Origin: JAEDES01 sp045649455
GTDB taxonomy: Bacteria > Bacillota_I > Bacilli_A > RF39 > UBA660
Assembly (NCBI GenBank): GCA_045649455.1
Contig: JAZRPV010000005.1
Span: forward strand, 1 to 53,930
Direction of reading: 5' to 3'
DNA length: 53,930 nt
The first letter of the stretch is position 1, and every line of letters starts with the position of its first letter. Below, in pieces: positions 22,117 to 30,536 of this stretch. Made by a program: the position numbers and the translations under genes. The notes under the pieces are model-generated. The model saw only the letters and a program-made list of their open reading frames with translations, was not told the origin of the DNA and did no database searches.

Positions 22117-24729
22117 TTATGCACCTGTTGGTGGAATAGGCATTAATCCATCATTTACATTTTGAACATCACTACCATCTAAACTAGTTATAGTAGTAAA
22201 TCCATCCCCACCAGTATTTTCAACAGGAGCCTCACTTAAACTAATTAATTCGCTAACTGCTTGAGAACTCATTGAAGTTCCTAAATGCATCTCCTCTTCT
22301 TTTTTCTCCTCGTGTTTTCCACCTAATTTAAATAAGCCTTTATGTTCTTCCTTCTTCTCACCCTCATCGGTTGGTAAAGTAGGTAAATCAATAACTTTTG
22401 GAGGTTCTGTTACAACCTCATCTTTCTTTTCTTCTTCAGAAGACTTAGTTTCTTCAAGGAAATCAATTAAATTAGGTTTTGCTTCTATAGTAGGTGCATC
22501 ACTTGCAACGATTTGTTGAGTAATACTAGATGAAACACCACCTGATAAAAGCATTCCACCCGCATCATTTAAACTAACCAACTTAGCTTTTTGACTTTCT
22601 TCTTCTTTCTTAGCTTTTTCTTGTTCCTCTTCATCCTCTGCCTTAGCAGCTTCTATATCATCTGGGTCAAAGAATAAAGATTTAACTTGTTCAGCATGAG
22701 CTTCTTTTTCCATTTGTTTTTTAACATCCTCTAATGTCTTAGAACCTGTTGTAACAACAAACGAGTCATCAAACTTCTCATTTTCAGTAAAGTTAGAAGG
22801 TTCAACAACCTTTGGAATTTGAACATTTGGAATACTTGGCTCTGCTGGTGTTGTTGGTGCACTAGGCACACTAGGAACACTAGGTGTGCTAGGAGTTTCA
22901 CTAATTTGTGGAATTGCACTAGCAGTAGCAGCTTTATCTGTTGGTGCACTCTCTTTAAAACTTGCAGCTCCACTTGCTCCACCATTCCAGAATGTAACAA
23001 CATCGCAACTTCCACTCCATGGTGCTGGATCAGGCATCTCCATTTTAACGATCATTGGAATCTTAAAAGCATTACCAAATCCTAAACAAGTACCAGATTG
23101 TAACCCTTTTTGTTTTTCAACAATCTCATCACTAATATTTGGAACCATCTTTCTAATGTAATCAACATCAACTGGGTGGTTAACTCTAAATATTAAGAAA
23201 TTAGAACATTGAGAAATAACAGTATCTGAAAGTTCAACCGGTCTTTGTGTAATAATACCAAGAATTACACCATACTTACGACCTTCCTTAGCAATTCTTT
23301 CAAATATATTATATCCAAGTAAAAATCTATCATTATCATTTTGAATATATCTATGAGCTTCTTCATAAACCAAATGAAATGGAATACTTGCTCTATCAAT
23401 TAAATTCTTAGAAAAATCAAATATTAATCTAGAGAAAATCTTAGTTAATACTTTTGCAAAATCATCATCAATATCATCCAAGTTAATATTAACTATTTGA
23501 TACTTACGATTATTATTAATTAATAATGATGTTAAATATGTATCTAAAGACATATAATTTTCAACATCAAAATACTTACTATTAGGACCAGAAACTATTG
23601 AATGTAATCTAACTTTTAAAGTAACTGCATCTCCATAAGTATTATCATTTCTTAACCAACCTTCACTAATTAAAGTAAAGTTCATCGCTTTTTCTAATGT
23701 ATCTAAATCATAGAAAACATTTCCCTTAGGTTCATATGTATCATACTCTTCTTTAATAAATGATGAAACATACTCAGTAAGTAAAACACTTTCACTAAAG
23801 TTACCAGAATTATCAATCAAGAAACATTCTCTAAATTTTCTTGTATACCCAATACCTTGAACTATTGCCTCTAAATTAAATTGTCTAGTCGAACAACTTC
23901 CAAGTATAGAGAAAATTTCATTTCTCTTATTAGGTGCTGTTTCATTTGTATAAAGAATTGTCATAATAGCTTTAGCAATTAAGTGATTCTTATAAGCATC
24001 TGAATCCATATCTTTTTGACTAAAGATTCTCGCTAAATTTAACATTCTTTCAATAATTGGCAATTGTGAATGTGAAGTAACTTGTAATAATAAAGCTAAA
24101 TCATCTTCATTTAATAAATAAATAGGAATTCTTAATTTCTCACCATTAGGATCTTCTTCGTTAGTACTAAAATATCTATAGTGATAATTTGGATTAATAG
24201 CATTCAAACCACTAAAGGCATTGTAATATTCACCAGAAGAATCAAATAAAATAATATTCGATTTATATGGGAACAATCTTTTATCTTGGAACATATTTTG
24301 GAATACTCTTGTAGTTCCACAAGATTTTCCTGATCCAGAGTTACCAAATACCGCAAAGTGGCTATTAAAGAAAGCATTAACATCTAAGAAAACTTGTTTT
24401 CCATCATAGAATGGAGTATATCCAAGTTTCATATATCCTACTTCATCTTTACCAGTAATAAGGGGAATTTCATCATCATTAATAATTCTAATCTTAGCAT
24501 CAAGAGAAGGTTTTCTAATAGTTCCACCTACGAATCTATTTCCTACAATTTCACCTAAAAAACTCGCCTTAACTGTATCACCATTTAAGTCGTCTACTTC
24601 TGCTAAAATTCTCTTTGTACTGTCTTCAAAAACTAAATGCAAATTCATCAAGTTAACAGCTAAACTATCGGCATCTTTTAACTTAACATTTGCAAATTCG
24701 TCACTAATATAAACTATCTTATCAAACAT
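22117..24729 (-). CDS. HerA/FtsK-superfamily ATPase with long disordered tail
   Basis: An 870-residue protein. Residues about 1-110 form a HerA-type beta-barrel (HAS-barrel) region. The ATPase core runs to about 575: Walker A GNSGSGKS (129-136), Walker B FHLVYEEAH (about 450) and GIITQRP (about 493). In archaea HerA works with the nuclease NurA in DNA end resection; in bacteria, HerA proteins pair with NurA-like, SIR2 or DUF4297 proteins, some in phage defence. No partner is encoded nearby. The tail (about 578-870) is low-complexity: Pro/Ser/Ala-rich with TPSTPSVPSVPSAPTTPAEP, then very acidic and Lys-rich segments. It sits inside the ffh-ylxM-ftsY block with its own promoter and terminator. 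Confidence 0.85.
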   Translation of the reverse strand: MFDKIVYISDEFANVKLKDADSLAVNLMNLHLVFEDSTKRILAEVDDLNGDTVKASFLGEIVGNRFVGGTIRKPSLDAKIRIINDDEIPLITGKDEVGYMKLGYTPFYDGKQVFLDVNAFFNSHFAVFGNSGSGKSCGTTRVFQNMFQDKRLFPYKSNIILFDSSGEYYNAFSGLNAINPNYHYRYFSTNEEDPNGEKLRIPIYLLNEDDLALLLQVTSHSQLPIIERMLNLARIFSQKDMDSDAYKNHLIAKAIMTILYTNETAPNKRNEIFSILGSCSTRQFNLEAIVQGIGYTRKFRECFLIDNSGNFSESVLLTEYVSSFIKEEYDTYEPKGNVFYDLDTLEKAMNFTLISEGWLRNDNTYGDAVTLKVRLHSIVSGPNSKYFDVENYMSLDTYLTSLLINNNRKYQIVNINLDDIDDDFAKVLTKIFSRLIFDFSKNLIDRASIPFHLVYEEAHRYIQNDNDRFLLGYNIFERIAKEGRKYGVILGIITQRPVELSDTVISQCSNFLIFRVNHPVDVDYIRKMVPNISDEIVEKQKGLQSGTCLGFGNAFKIPMIVKMEMPDPAPWSGSCDVVTFWNGGASGAASFKESAPTDKAATASAIPQISETPSTPSVPSVPSAPTTPAEPSIPNVQIPKVVEPSNFTENEKFDDSFVVTTGSKTLEDVKKQMEKEAHAEQVKSLFFDPDDIEAAKAEDEEEQEKAKKEEESQKAKLVSLNDAGGMLLSGGVSSSITQQIVASDAPTIEAKPNLIDFLEETKSSEEEKKDEVVTEPPKVIDLPTLPTDEGEKKEEHKGLFKLGGKHEEKKEEEMHLGTSMSSQAVSELISLSEAPVENTGGDGFTTITSLDGSDVQNVNDGLMPIPPTGA

Positions 24730-24768
24730 ATTAATTGCCCCTTTTACCTTCTACTCTATCATATATTG

Positions 24769-24797
24769 ATTATACTCTTTTTTACTACACTTTACAA
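24769..24797 (-). promoter_or_regulatory. SigA-type promoter of the HerA-like gene
   Basis: TTGTAA (24792-24797), 17 bases, TATAAT (24769-24774) on the minus strand, 39 bases before the ATG. Confidence 0.65.
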
Positions 24798-24804
24798 GGA
24801 AAAT

Positions 24805-24831
24805 AAAAAGAGAAATTAAACTAATTTCTCT
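24805..24831 (-). terminator. Terminator of ftsY-ylxM
   Basis: Arms AGAGAAATTA and TAATTTCTCT with the ylxM stop at the loop and a T-rich tail on the minus strand. Confidence 0.75.
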
Positions 24832-25109
24832 AATTCTTCTTTAAGTTTTTTATCTTCAACTTTTTCAATAATACTTAAAAGTTTTTTCTTCTTTTCAAGT
24901 AATCCTAATACTTTTTCATATTCTTCTAACTTATCAGTAGTAATATGTAACTGTTTAAAAATAGCATTTCTACTAACATCAAAGTTTTCTGCCATTTCAG
25001 AATAACTTAAATTATTAAAATAATATTCTTCAAAATACTCTTTTTGTTTATCAGTTAATAAATCTCCATATAAATCATATAACTCATTAAAATATAAAAC
25101 ATCTTCCAT
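24816..25109 (-). CDS. ylxM: YlxM/UPF0122 SRP-associated HTH protein
   Basis: A 97-residue helix-turn-helix protein. LYDLYGDLLTDKQKEYFEEY and SYSEMAENFDVSRNAIFKQL match the YlxM/p13 family, which resembles sigma region 4 and in streptococci stimulates Ffh/FtsY GTPase activity. The C terminus is a Lys/Glu-rich helix. It follows ftsY after 8 bases, as in B. subtilis, where ffh comes next; here the HerA gene intervenes. Confidence 0.92.
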   Translation of the reverse strand: MEDVLYFNELYDLYGDLLTDKQKEYFEEYYFNNLSYSEMAENFDVSRNAIFKQLHITTDKLEEYEKVLGLLEKKKKLLSIIEKVEDKKLKEELEKLV

Positions 25110-25117
25110 ATTATCAC

Positions 25118-26206
25118 CTACATTAAATCTTTAAATAATCCATAAATATATTTTTCAATATCAAATACTTGTAAATCATCTTTACCTTCACCAAGACCAA
25201 TATATTTAACAGGAACACCTATATTTTCTTTAATAGCTAGAACAATACCACCTTTAGCAGTACCATCTAATTTAGTTAAAACAATACCAGTAATATTAGT
25301 AATCTCTTTAAATGCTTTAGCTTGTGAAATACCATTTTGTCCAGTAGTAGCATCAATAACTAATAATGTTTCACTTGCTCCACCTTCTAATTGTCCTTCA
25401 ATTACTTTATTCATCTTTTCTAATTCTTTCATAAGATTAACTTTATTTTGAAGTCTACCAGCAGTATCAATAAGTACTACATCATACTTTTCTTCTTTAG
25501 CTTTAACTAATCCATCAAATACAACACTTGCAGGATCAGCACCTTCTTCTCTTCCATAGAATCCAACATCTATCTTTTCACTCCACTCTTTTAATTGAGC
25601 AGTAGCTCCAGCTCTAAATGTATCAGCAGCAACTAATAATACCTTTTTACTTTCATCTTTTAACTTATGACCAATTTTACCAATAGTAGTAGTTTTCCCT
25701 ACTCCATTAACTCCTACAAATAGTATTGCAGTTGGTCCATCTTCTCTATAATTAATCTTATTTGTAAGAACTTCATCATTAACATAAATAATAAATAATT
25801 CGTCAACAATAATTTCTTTTAATAATTCAGGATCATCAATTTTCTCACTTTTAACACGATCTCTAAGTCTATCAATAAATTCCATAACAGTATTAATACC
25901 AATATCAGCCATTATTAATATTTCTTCTAATTCATCAAAATATTCATCTGTTACTTTTTTATATTTATTAGTAAGACCCGCTAACTTAGAAACAAATCCA
26001 TCTCTAGATTTAGTTAATCCTTTTTCATATACTTTTACTGATTTTTTCACTTCTTCAGTAACTTTATTACTTTTTTCCACAACTTTTGTGGATTTATCAT
26101 CAAAAGATTCTTTTTTCTCTACAACTTGTTCTTTTTCTTGAACAACCACTTCTTCTTTCTTTTCTGTTCCTTTGAACATATTCTTTATTTTATTAAAAAA
26201 TCCCAT
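25118..26206 (-). CDS. ftsY: SRP receptor FtsY
   Basis: A 362-residue SRP receptor GTPase. Residues 1-60 are a highly charged Lys/Glu/Val-rich A region that helps membrane attachment. The N domain follows, and the G domain has GVNGVGKTT (about 167-175), ADTFRAGATAQL, DTAGRLQNK and TKLDGTAKGG. It docks with Ffh at the membrane to hand ribosomes to SecYEG. Length is normal for a Firmicute. smc, usually just upstream in Bacilli, is absent; an unrelated small gene lies there. Confidence 0.96.
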   Translation of the reverse strand: MGFFNKIKNMFKGTEKKEEVVVQEKEQVVEKKESFDDKSTKVVEKSNKVTEEVKKSVKVYEKGLTKSRDGFVSKLAGLTNKYKKVTDEYFDELEEILIMADIGINTVMEFIDRLRDRVKSEKIDDPELLKEIIVDELFIIYVNDEVLTNKINYREDGPTAILFVGVNGVGKTTTIGKIGHKLKDESKKVLLVAADTFRAGATAQLKEWSEKIDVGFYGREEGADPASVVFDGLVKAKEEKYDVVLIDTAGRLQNKVNLMKELEKMNKVIEGQLEGGASETLLVIDATTGQNGISQAKAFKEITNITGIVLTKLDGTAKGGIVLAIKENIGVPVKYIGLGEGKDDLQVFDIEKYIYGLFKDLM

Positions 26207-26240
26207 TATATCACCTACAAAAAATTATATCATAAAAGAA

Positions 26241-26268
26241 AAAAACTACCAATAATAATGTAGTTTTT
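26241..26268 (-). terminator. Terminator upstream of ftsY
   Basis: Arms AAAACTAC and GTAGTTTT with a 10-base loop and T-rich tail on the minus strand. It abuts the stop codon of the GTG-start gene and lies 35 bases before ftsY. Confidence 0.7.
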
Positions 26269-26650
26269 ACTTTTGAGGTCCTTCTTTTTTAGTTAATCCC
26301 CTCATTGCTAAAAAATTCAAAACATCATCTTTAGAAAGTCCTTCTCTATCACAACTTTCTAAAGATTTAGTACATGTTACTAAAAATCTAAGAGTATTAT
26401 CATAATCTAATTCTTCAGGAACTTGTTCAAAAACAGATGCATGATCACCTGAAATAATCGCTCCATAAGTAATAATAAAATTATGAAAATCCTTACAATA
26501 CCCAGCAGGAACTCTAACTCTTTTATAAATAATTGTACTGTCCACTCCAGCATATCCCATTTCTTGTAATTCTTTTAATGAATCAAAAGTTTCCACAACT
26601 TCATCATTCTTAACAGTCAGTTCTAAAGAAAATTTCTTGTTTTTTTCCAC
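26267..26650 (-). CDS. Small cytosolic protein of unknown function (GTG start)
   Basis: A 127-residue protein. The open frame extends upstream, but those extra residues are hydrophobic read-through of the promoter region; AGGAGTGA lies 6 bases before the GTG at 26650, so I start there. VEKNKKFSLELTVKNDEVVE is followed by a mixed fold with VRVPAGYCKDFHNFIITYGA and a C-terminal LSKDDVLNFLAMRGLTKKEG. There is no membrane segment and no recognised family. A perfect 16-bp palindrome lies just upstream. It is divergent from the RNase J gene. Confidence 0.6.
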   Translation of the reverse strand: MEKNKKFSLELTVKNDEVVETFDSLKELQEMGYAGVDSTIIYKRVRVPAGYCKDFHNFIITYGAIISGDHASVFEQVPEELDYDNTLRFLVTCTKSLESCDREGLSKDDVLNFLAMRGLTKKEGPQK

Positions 26651-26667
26651 AAATATCACTCCTAAAA

Positions 26668-26683
26668 TTAGTATATATACTAA
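26668..26683. promoter_or_regulatory. 16-bp perfect palindrome (operator-like)
   Basis: TTAGTATATATACTAA is its own reverse complement. It lies 18 bases upstream of the GTG start, overlapping TATATA, a possible -10 of that gene. It may be a dimeric-repressor site, though AT-rich palindromes also arise by chance. Confidence 0.4.
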
Positions 26684-26727
26684 CATAATACCCAAATAAA
26701 AACAACATTTAAATAGATGTTATCTTA

Positions 26728-26756
26728 TAGACAAAATAAAAAAAATATAGTATAAT
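26728..26756 (+). promoter_or_regulatory. SigA-type promoter of RNase J
   Basis: TAGACA (26728-26733), 17 bases, TATAAT (26751-26756), leaving a leader of about 35 bases before the ATG at 26798. Confidence 0.65.
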
Positions 26757-26797
26757 TTCATAGTTAGTTCTTTATACAACAAATGAAAGGAGAAATT

Positions 26798-28468
26798 ATG
26801 AAAAACGCCAATGAAACAAAAATAGTTGTTTTAGGTGGTTTAGGAGAAGTCGGAAAAAATATGTATTGTGTAATGCATAGAGACTCAATCGTTATTATTG
26901 ATGCCGGTGTAAGTTTTCCTGAAAGTGACTTAATGGGAATTGATTACGTATTACCAGATTTCACATTCTTAAAGGAAAACGAAGATAAAATTAAAGCTTT
27001 ATTAATAACTCATGGACACGAAGATCATATTGGAGGAATACCATTCTTATTACAAAGTATTAATATTCCTGCTATTTATGCTCCAAATCACGCTAAAGAG
27101 TTAATTGCAGTAAAATTACAAGATAAAAATTTAAGATACGATAATCTATTTGTATATACAGAAGATACTAGATTAAAATTTCAAGATATTGAAATAGAAT
27201 TCTTCAGAACAACTCACTCTATTCCAGATTCACATGGAATAAGTATTAATACACCAGATGGAAGAATTATTACAACAGGAGATTACAAATTTGATTTAAC
27301 ACCAATCGGTCCAATGGCAGACCTATATAAAATGGCCTCTCTTGGAGAAAAAGGTGTTGACCTTTTAATTGGAGATTCAACAAACGCTCTAAATGAAGGA
27401 TTCTCAAATAGTGAATCTGTAGTAGATGAAACTTTAGGAGAAATGTTTGATAAATGTAAAAACAATCGTATTATCATCGCAACATTCGCTTCTAACATCT
27501 ATAGAGTTAAACATATCTTTGAAACATGTTATAAACATAATAGAAAAATTTGTATCTTCGGAAGAAGTATGGAAAATAATATAAATATCTCTATTAATGG
27601 AGGATATATTGATCATAAAGAACTATTAATTACTCCCGAAGAAGCAAATAATTTAAAACCAGGAGAAGTTACTCTTCTTTGTACAGGAAGCCAAGGTGAA
27701 CCTTTAGCAGCCCTATCAAGAATATCAAATGGTACTCATAAACAAATTAAATTAAGACCAGATGATGTTGTAATCTTCTCATCAAGTGCAATCCCTGGAA
27801 ACGCACTAAGTATTTCTAAAACAGTAAATAAATTATACTTAAAAGGTGTAAAAGTTTATACAAATACTTCTTTATCAGACTTACATACATCAGGACACGC
27901 TAATGAAGAAGAAGTAAAATTAATGATTAGATTAACAAAACCTAAATATATAATGCCATTCCACGGAGATTATAGAATGCTTAAAAAACAAGCTGATATT
28001 GGAATTAACTGTGGAATTCCTAAAGAAAATACATTCATCTTAAAAAATGGTGATACTTTAGTTATGAAAGATCACGTTATTACTAAAGGTGATAGTATGC
28101 CAGGAGCAGATATTTATGTTGATGGTAACAGAATCGGTCAAATCGGAAGTGCTGTAATTAAAGATAGACAAATAATGGCAAATGATGGAATCTTAGTAGT
28201 AATCGCTAATGTAGATATGAAAAAAAGAGAACTATTAATCAAACCAAATATAACTACTAGAGGATTTATTCTAGTAAATGAAAATGAAGAACTAATTCAT
28301 AAGATTGAAACAAAAGCTGAAACTACTATTAAAACTTCATTACAAGATCAAAAAACAAATTTTGCATCATTAAAAACAGAATTAACTGAAGTTTTATACC
28401 CATTCATTTACAATTTAACAGGTAGAAAACCAATTATTCTACCAATTATATTAGACATAAAGAGATAA
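26798..28468 (+). CDS. rnj: Ribonuclease J
   Basis: A 556-residue metallo-beta-lactamase/beta-CASP ribonuclease with 5'-3' exo- and endonuclease activity in mRNA decay and rRNA maturation. I start at 26798 because AAAGGAG covers an ATG five codons upstream. The zinc motif is THGHEDHIGG (H72-H77), followed by TTGDYKFD and the beta-CASP parts GDSTNAL and FSSSAIPGN. HTSGHANEEE and MPFHGDYRM complete the active site, and the C-terminal domain is present. Only one rnj is in the window, so J1 versus J2 is undecided. RNase Y lies 0.4 kb downstream on the other strand. Confidence 0.95.
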   Translation: MKNANETKIVVLGGLGEVGKNMYCVMHRDSIVIIDAGVSFPESDLMGIDYVLPDFTFLKENEDKIKALLITHGHEDHIGGIPFLLQSINIPAIYAPNHAKELIAVKLQDKNLRYDNLFVYTEDTRLKFQDIEIEFFRTTHSIPDSHGISINTPDGRIITTGDYKFDLTPIGPMADLYKMASLGEKGVDLLIGDSTNALNEGFSNSESVVDETLGEMFDKCKNNRIIIATFASNIYRVKHIFETCYKHNRKICIFGRSMENNINISINGGYIDHKELLITPEEANNLKPGEVTLLCTGSQGEPLAALSRISNGTHKQIKLRPDDVVIFSSSAIPGNALSISKTVNKLYLKGVKVYTNTSLSDLHTSGHANEEEVKLMIRLTKPKYIMPFHGDYRMLKKQADIGINCGIPKENTFILKNGDTLVMKDHVITKGDSMPGADIYVDGNRIGQIGSAVIKDRQIMANDGILVVIANVDMKKRELLIKPNITTRGFILVNENEELIHKIETKAETTIKTSLQDQKTNFASLKTELTEVLYPFIYNLTGRKPIILPIILDIKR

Positions 28469-28486
28469 CATTGTTATCTCTTTTTT
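28459..28486. terminator. Bidirectional terminator after RNase J
   Basis: Arms AAAGAGATAAC and GTTATCTCTTT, then a T-run on the plus strand. It overlaps the rnj stop and reaches the stop of the converging small gene. Confidence 0.75.
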
Positions 28487-28829
28487 ATATCTTATTAAAA
28501 TAATTATTATTAATTAAATAACCAAGTTCCTCTACACTACTTCGACAAAACAAAGCTATTCTAAAATAAAAATATTGTTCATCACTATCACTAATATTAA
28601 GTATAAGTCGATAATGATTCCAACTAAGTTTAGTTAAATAGTCTAAATACATTGGAAATCTACAATAAAAATTACTCATATATTTCAAATTCTCTCTAGT
28701 AAACATACTACTATTACCATACTTATATGAATAATATAAAGAATATTTAGAACATACATTTTCATAAGAATACTGATCTTTATAAACATTTTTCCCAATT
28801 AACCAAAACAAATATAGTCGATTCTTCAT
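28485..28829 (-). CDS. Orphan DUF1016/YhcG N-terminal-like domain protein
   Basis: A 114-residue protein. LFWLIGKNVYKDQ, then FTRENLKYMSNFYCRFPMYL and LTKLSWNHYRLILNISDSDE, follow the N-terminal domain of YhcG/DUF1016 proteins (family pattern LSWSHYxxLLxI.D...R.FY). In those proteins a PDDEXK nuclease domain follows, but here the protein ends after the first domain (SVEELGYLINNNYFNKI). It may be a degraded remnant or a DNA-binding module used alone. AGGAGG precedes the ATG. It sits between two RNase genes. Confidence 0.65.
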   Translation of the reverse strand: MKNRLYLFWLIGKNVYKDQYSYENVCSKYSLYYSYKYGNSSMFTRENLKYMSNFYCRFPMYLDYLTKLSWNHYRLILNISDSDEQYFYFRIALFCRSSVEELGYLINNNYFNKI

Positions 28830-28856
28830 ATTAGCCTCCTCAACTATATTATTAAC

Positions 28857-28889
28857 AAAAAAAGAAGCAAAAAATAATTATTTTGCTTC
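28857..28889 (-). terminator. Terminator of RNase Y
   Basis: Arms AAGAAGCAAAA and TTTTGCTTCTT with the stop codon in the hairpin and a T-run on the minus strand; the 5' arm encodes the last residues EEAK. Confidence 0.8.
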
Positions 28890-30431
28890 TTCTTGTGCTC
28901 TTGTTTCACGTACAACAGTAATTTTAATTGTACCTGGATATTTCATAGTAGCTTCAATCTTTTCTTTAACTTCTCTAGCTACTCTATGACTTTCTAAGTC
29001 ATCAATTTCTTCTGGTTTAACAATTACACGTAATTCACGACCTGCTTGAACAGCAAATGTCTTATCTACACCTTTAATTCCATTACCAACTTCTTCTAAT
29101 TGAGAAAGTCTCTTAATGTAATTTTCTAAAGAGTCATTACGCGCACCAGGTCTACTAGCAGAAAGTGCATCAGCAATTGCAACAATTGTAGCAATAACAC
29201 TATTAGCAGTAGTATCACCATGATGAGATGCTATTGAATTAATAACAACTTCATCTTCATGATATTTCTTAGCTAAGTCAGCACCAATTTCTACATGGCT
29301 ACCTTCAATTTCATGATCGATTGCTTTACCAATATCATGTAATAACCCTGCTCTCTTAGCAAGAGTAACATTCTCTCCTAACTCAGCAGCGATTAAACCA
29401 GATAATTGTCCAACTTCAATTGAATGTTGTAATGCATTTTGACCATAACTAGTTCTAAAATGTAATTTACCAATAATTTCAAGTAACGCTGGATCAAACT
29501 TAGTTAAACCAAGTTCAAATATAGCTTCTTGTCCATATTCAAGAATTTTTTGTTTCATATCTTTACATACTTTATCATATAATTCTTCAATACGAGTTGG
29601 ATGAATTCTTCCATCCTTAATTAAACTTTCAAGAGTAACTCTAGCAGTTTCTCTTCTAAGCGGATCAAAACTTGATAATACTACAGCTTCAGGAGTATCA
29701 TCGATAATTAAATCAACACCTGTAATAGATTCAATTGTTCTAATATTACGACCTTCACGTCCAATGATTCTTCCCTTCATTTCTTCAGAAGGTAAATCAA
29801 CTACTGTAACAGTTTGGTCACTTGCAATATCTGCAGCATATCTTTGCATAGAACTAACGATATATTCACGAGCAGTCTTATCAGCTATTAACTTAGCTTC
29901 ATTTTCTCTTTCATGAATATATTCATTAATTTCTTTATTCATTGTTTCTTTAACTTGACTCATAATTTGTTCACGAGCCTTTTCTTTACTGAAACCAGAA
30001 ATTTTTTGTAACAATTCTAATTGTTCTTTTCTAATTTCCTCCACTTTACTTTTTTCATTTTGAATTTCTTCTTGTCGTTCAGAAAGTTTAGCTTCACGTT
30101 CATCTAAAGCTTGTTCACGTTTTTGATATAACTCATCACGTTTATCAATATTTGCTTCACGTTGTAATAATCTATTTTCAGATTCTTTTAACTCTTCCTT
30201 TCTTTCACGAATTTCTTTATCTAAATCCATCTTCAATTTATGAGCTTCTTCTTTTTGTTCAATAGCCGCATCTCTTTTAATCTTTTCTACATCTTTTTTA
30301 GCGTTAGCGATTAATTTTTCTGCTTCTTTAGAAGCTTTAGATACTTTTAAGCTATTAATAATAAAAGCTAAAATTAAACCAAATAGTAGCCCAACAGCTA
30401 CAAGTAAAATGGAGAACCACATATTATCCAT
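28878..30431 (-). CDS. rny: Ribonuclease Y
   Basis: A 517-residue membrane endoribonuclease that starts mRNA decay. I start at 30431, since GGAGGAG covers the ATG four codons upstream. Residues about 4-24 are the TM anchor. A long coiled coil runs to about 190 (ERKEELKESENRLLQREANI), followed by a KH domain (MKGRIIGREGRNIRTIES) and an HD domain with HDIGKAIDHEIEGSH and ASHHGD. The C-terminal domain is complete. Its leader has a strong promoter and a 22-base inverted repeat. Confidence 0.96.
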   Translation of the reverse strand: MDNMWFSILLVAVGLLFGLILAFIINSLKVSKASKEAEKLIANAKKDVEKIKRDAAIEQKEEAHKLKMDLDKEIRERKEELKESENRLLQREANIDKRDELYQKREQALDEREAKLSERQEEIQNEKSKVEEIRKEQLELLQKISGFSKEKAREQIMSQVKETMNKEINEYIHERENEAKLIADKTAREYIVSSMQRYAADIASDQTVTVVDLPSEEMKGRIIGREGRNIRTIESITGVDLIIDDTPEAVVLSSFDPLRRETARVTLESLIKDGRIHPTRIEELYDKVCKDMKQKILEYGQEAIFELGLTKFDPALLEIIGKLHFRTSYGQNALQHSIEVGQLSGLIAAELGENVTLAKRAGLLHDIGKAIDHEIEGSHVEIGADLAKKYHEDEVVINSIASHHGDTTANSVIATIVAIADALSASRPGARNDSLENYIKRLSQLEEVGNGIKGVDKTFAVQAGRELRVIVKPEEIDDLESHRVAREVKEKIEATMKYPGTIKITVVRETRAQEEAK

Positions 30432-30449
30432 ATTCTCCTCCATTCGATG

Positions 30450-30471
30450 ATTAGATTACTACTAATCTAAT
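30450..30471. repeat. 22-base inverted repeat in the rny leader
   Basis: Perfect arms ATTAGATTA and TAATCTAAT separated by CTAC. It lies between the -10 element and the ribosome binding site, so it covers the predicted 5' end of the rny mRNA. Confidence 0.8.
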
Positions 30472-30474
30472 TCT

Positions 30475-30503
30475 ATTGTAAATTTATTTTATATCAATGT
30501 CAA
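30475..30503 (-). promoter_or_regulatory. Strong SigA-type promoter of rny
   Basis: TTGACA (30498-30503, perfect), 17 bases, TACAAT (30475-30480) on the minus strand. Confidence 0.75.
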
Positions 30504-30510
30504 GGAAAAG

Positions 30511-30536
30511 AAAAAGTGACCAAAGTCACTATTTTT
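30511..30536 (-). terminator. Terminator of murE
   Basis: Arms AGTGAC and GTCACT with loop TTTG, then a T-run on the minus strand; the stop TAG starts the stem. Confidence 0.75.

Noticed and set aside
22850..22920. Short tandem-like repeats of about 9-12 bases
   Set aside because: They encode the TPSTPSVPSVP stretch; too short and irregular for CRISPR or a separate repeat element.
22731..23161. Several long open frames on both strands over the HerA tail
   Set aside because: They are shadows of the Pro/Ser/Glu-rich low-complexity coding sequence; no ribosome binding sites or sensible products.
26650..26695. Longer start for the GTG gene giving a hydrophobic N terminus
   Set aside because: The extra codons cover the palindrome and promoter region and lack a ribosome binding site; AGGAGTGA points to the GTG.
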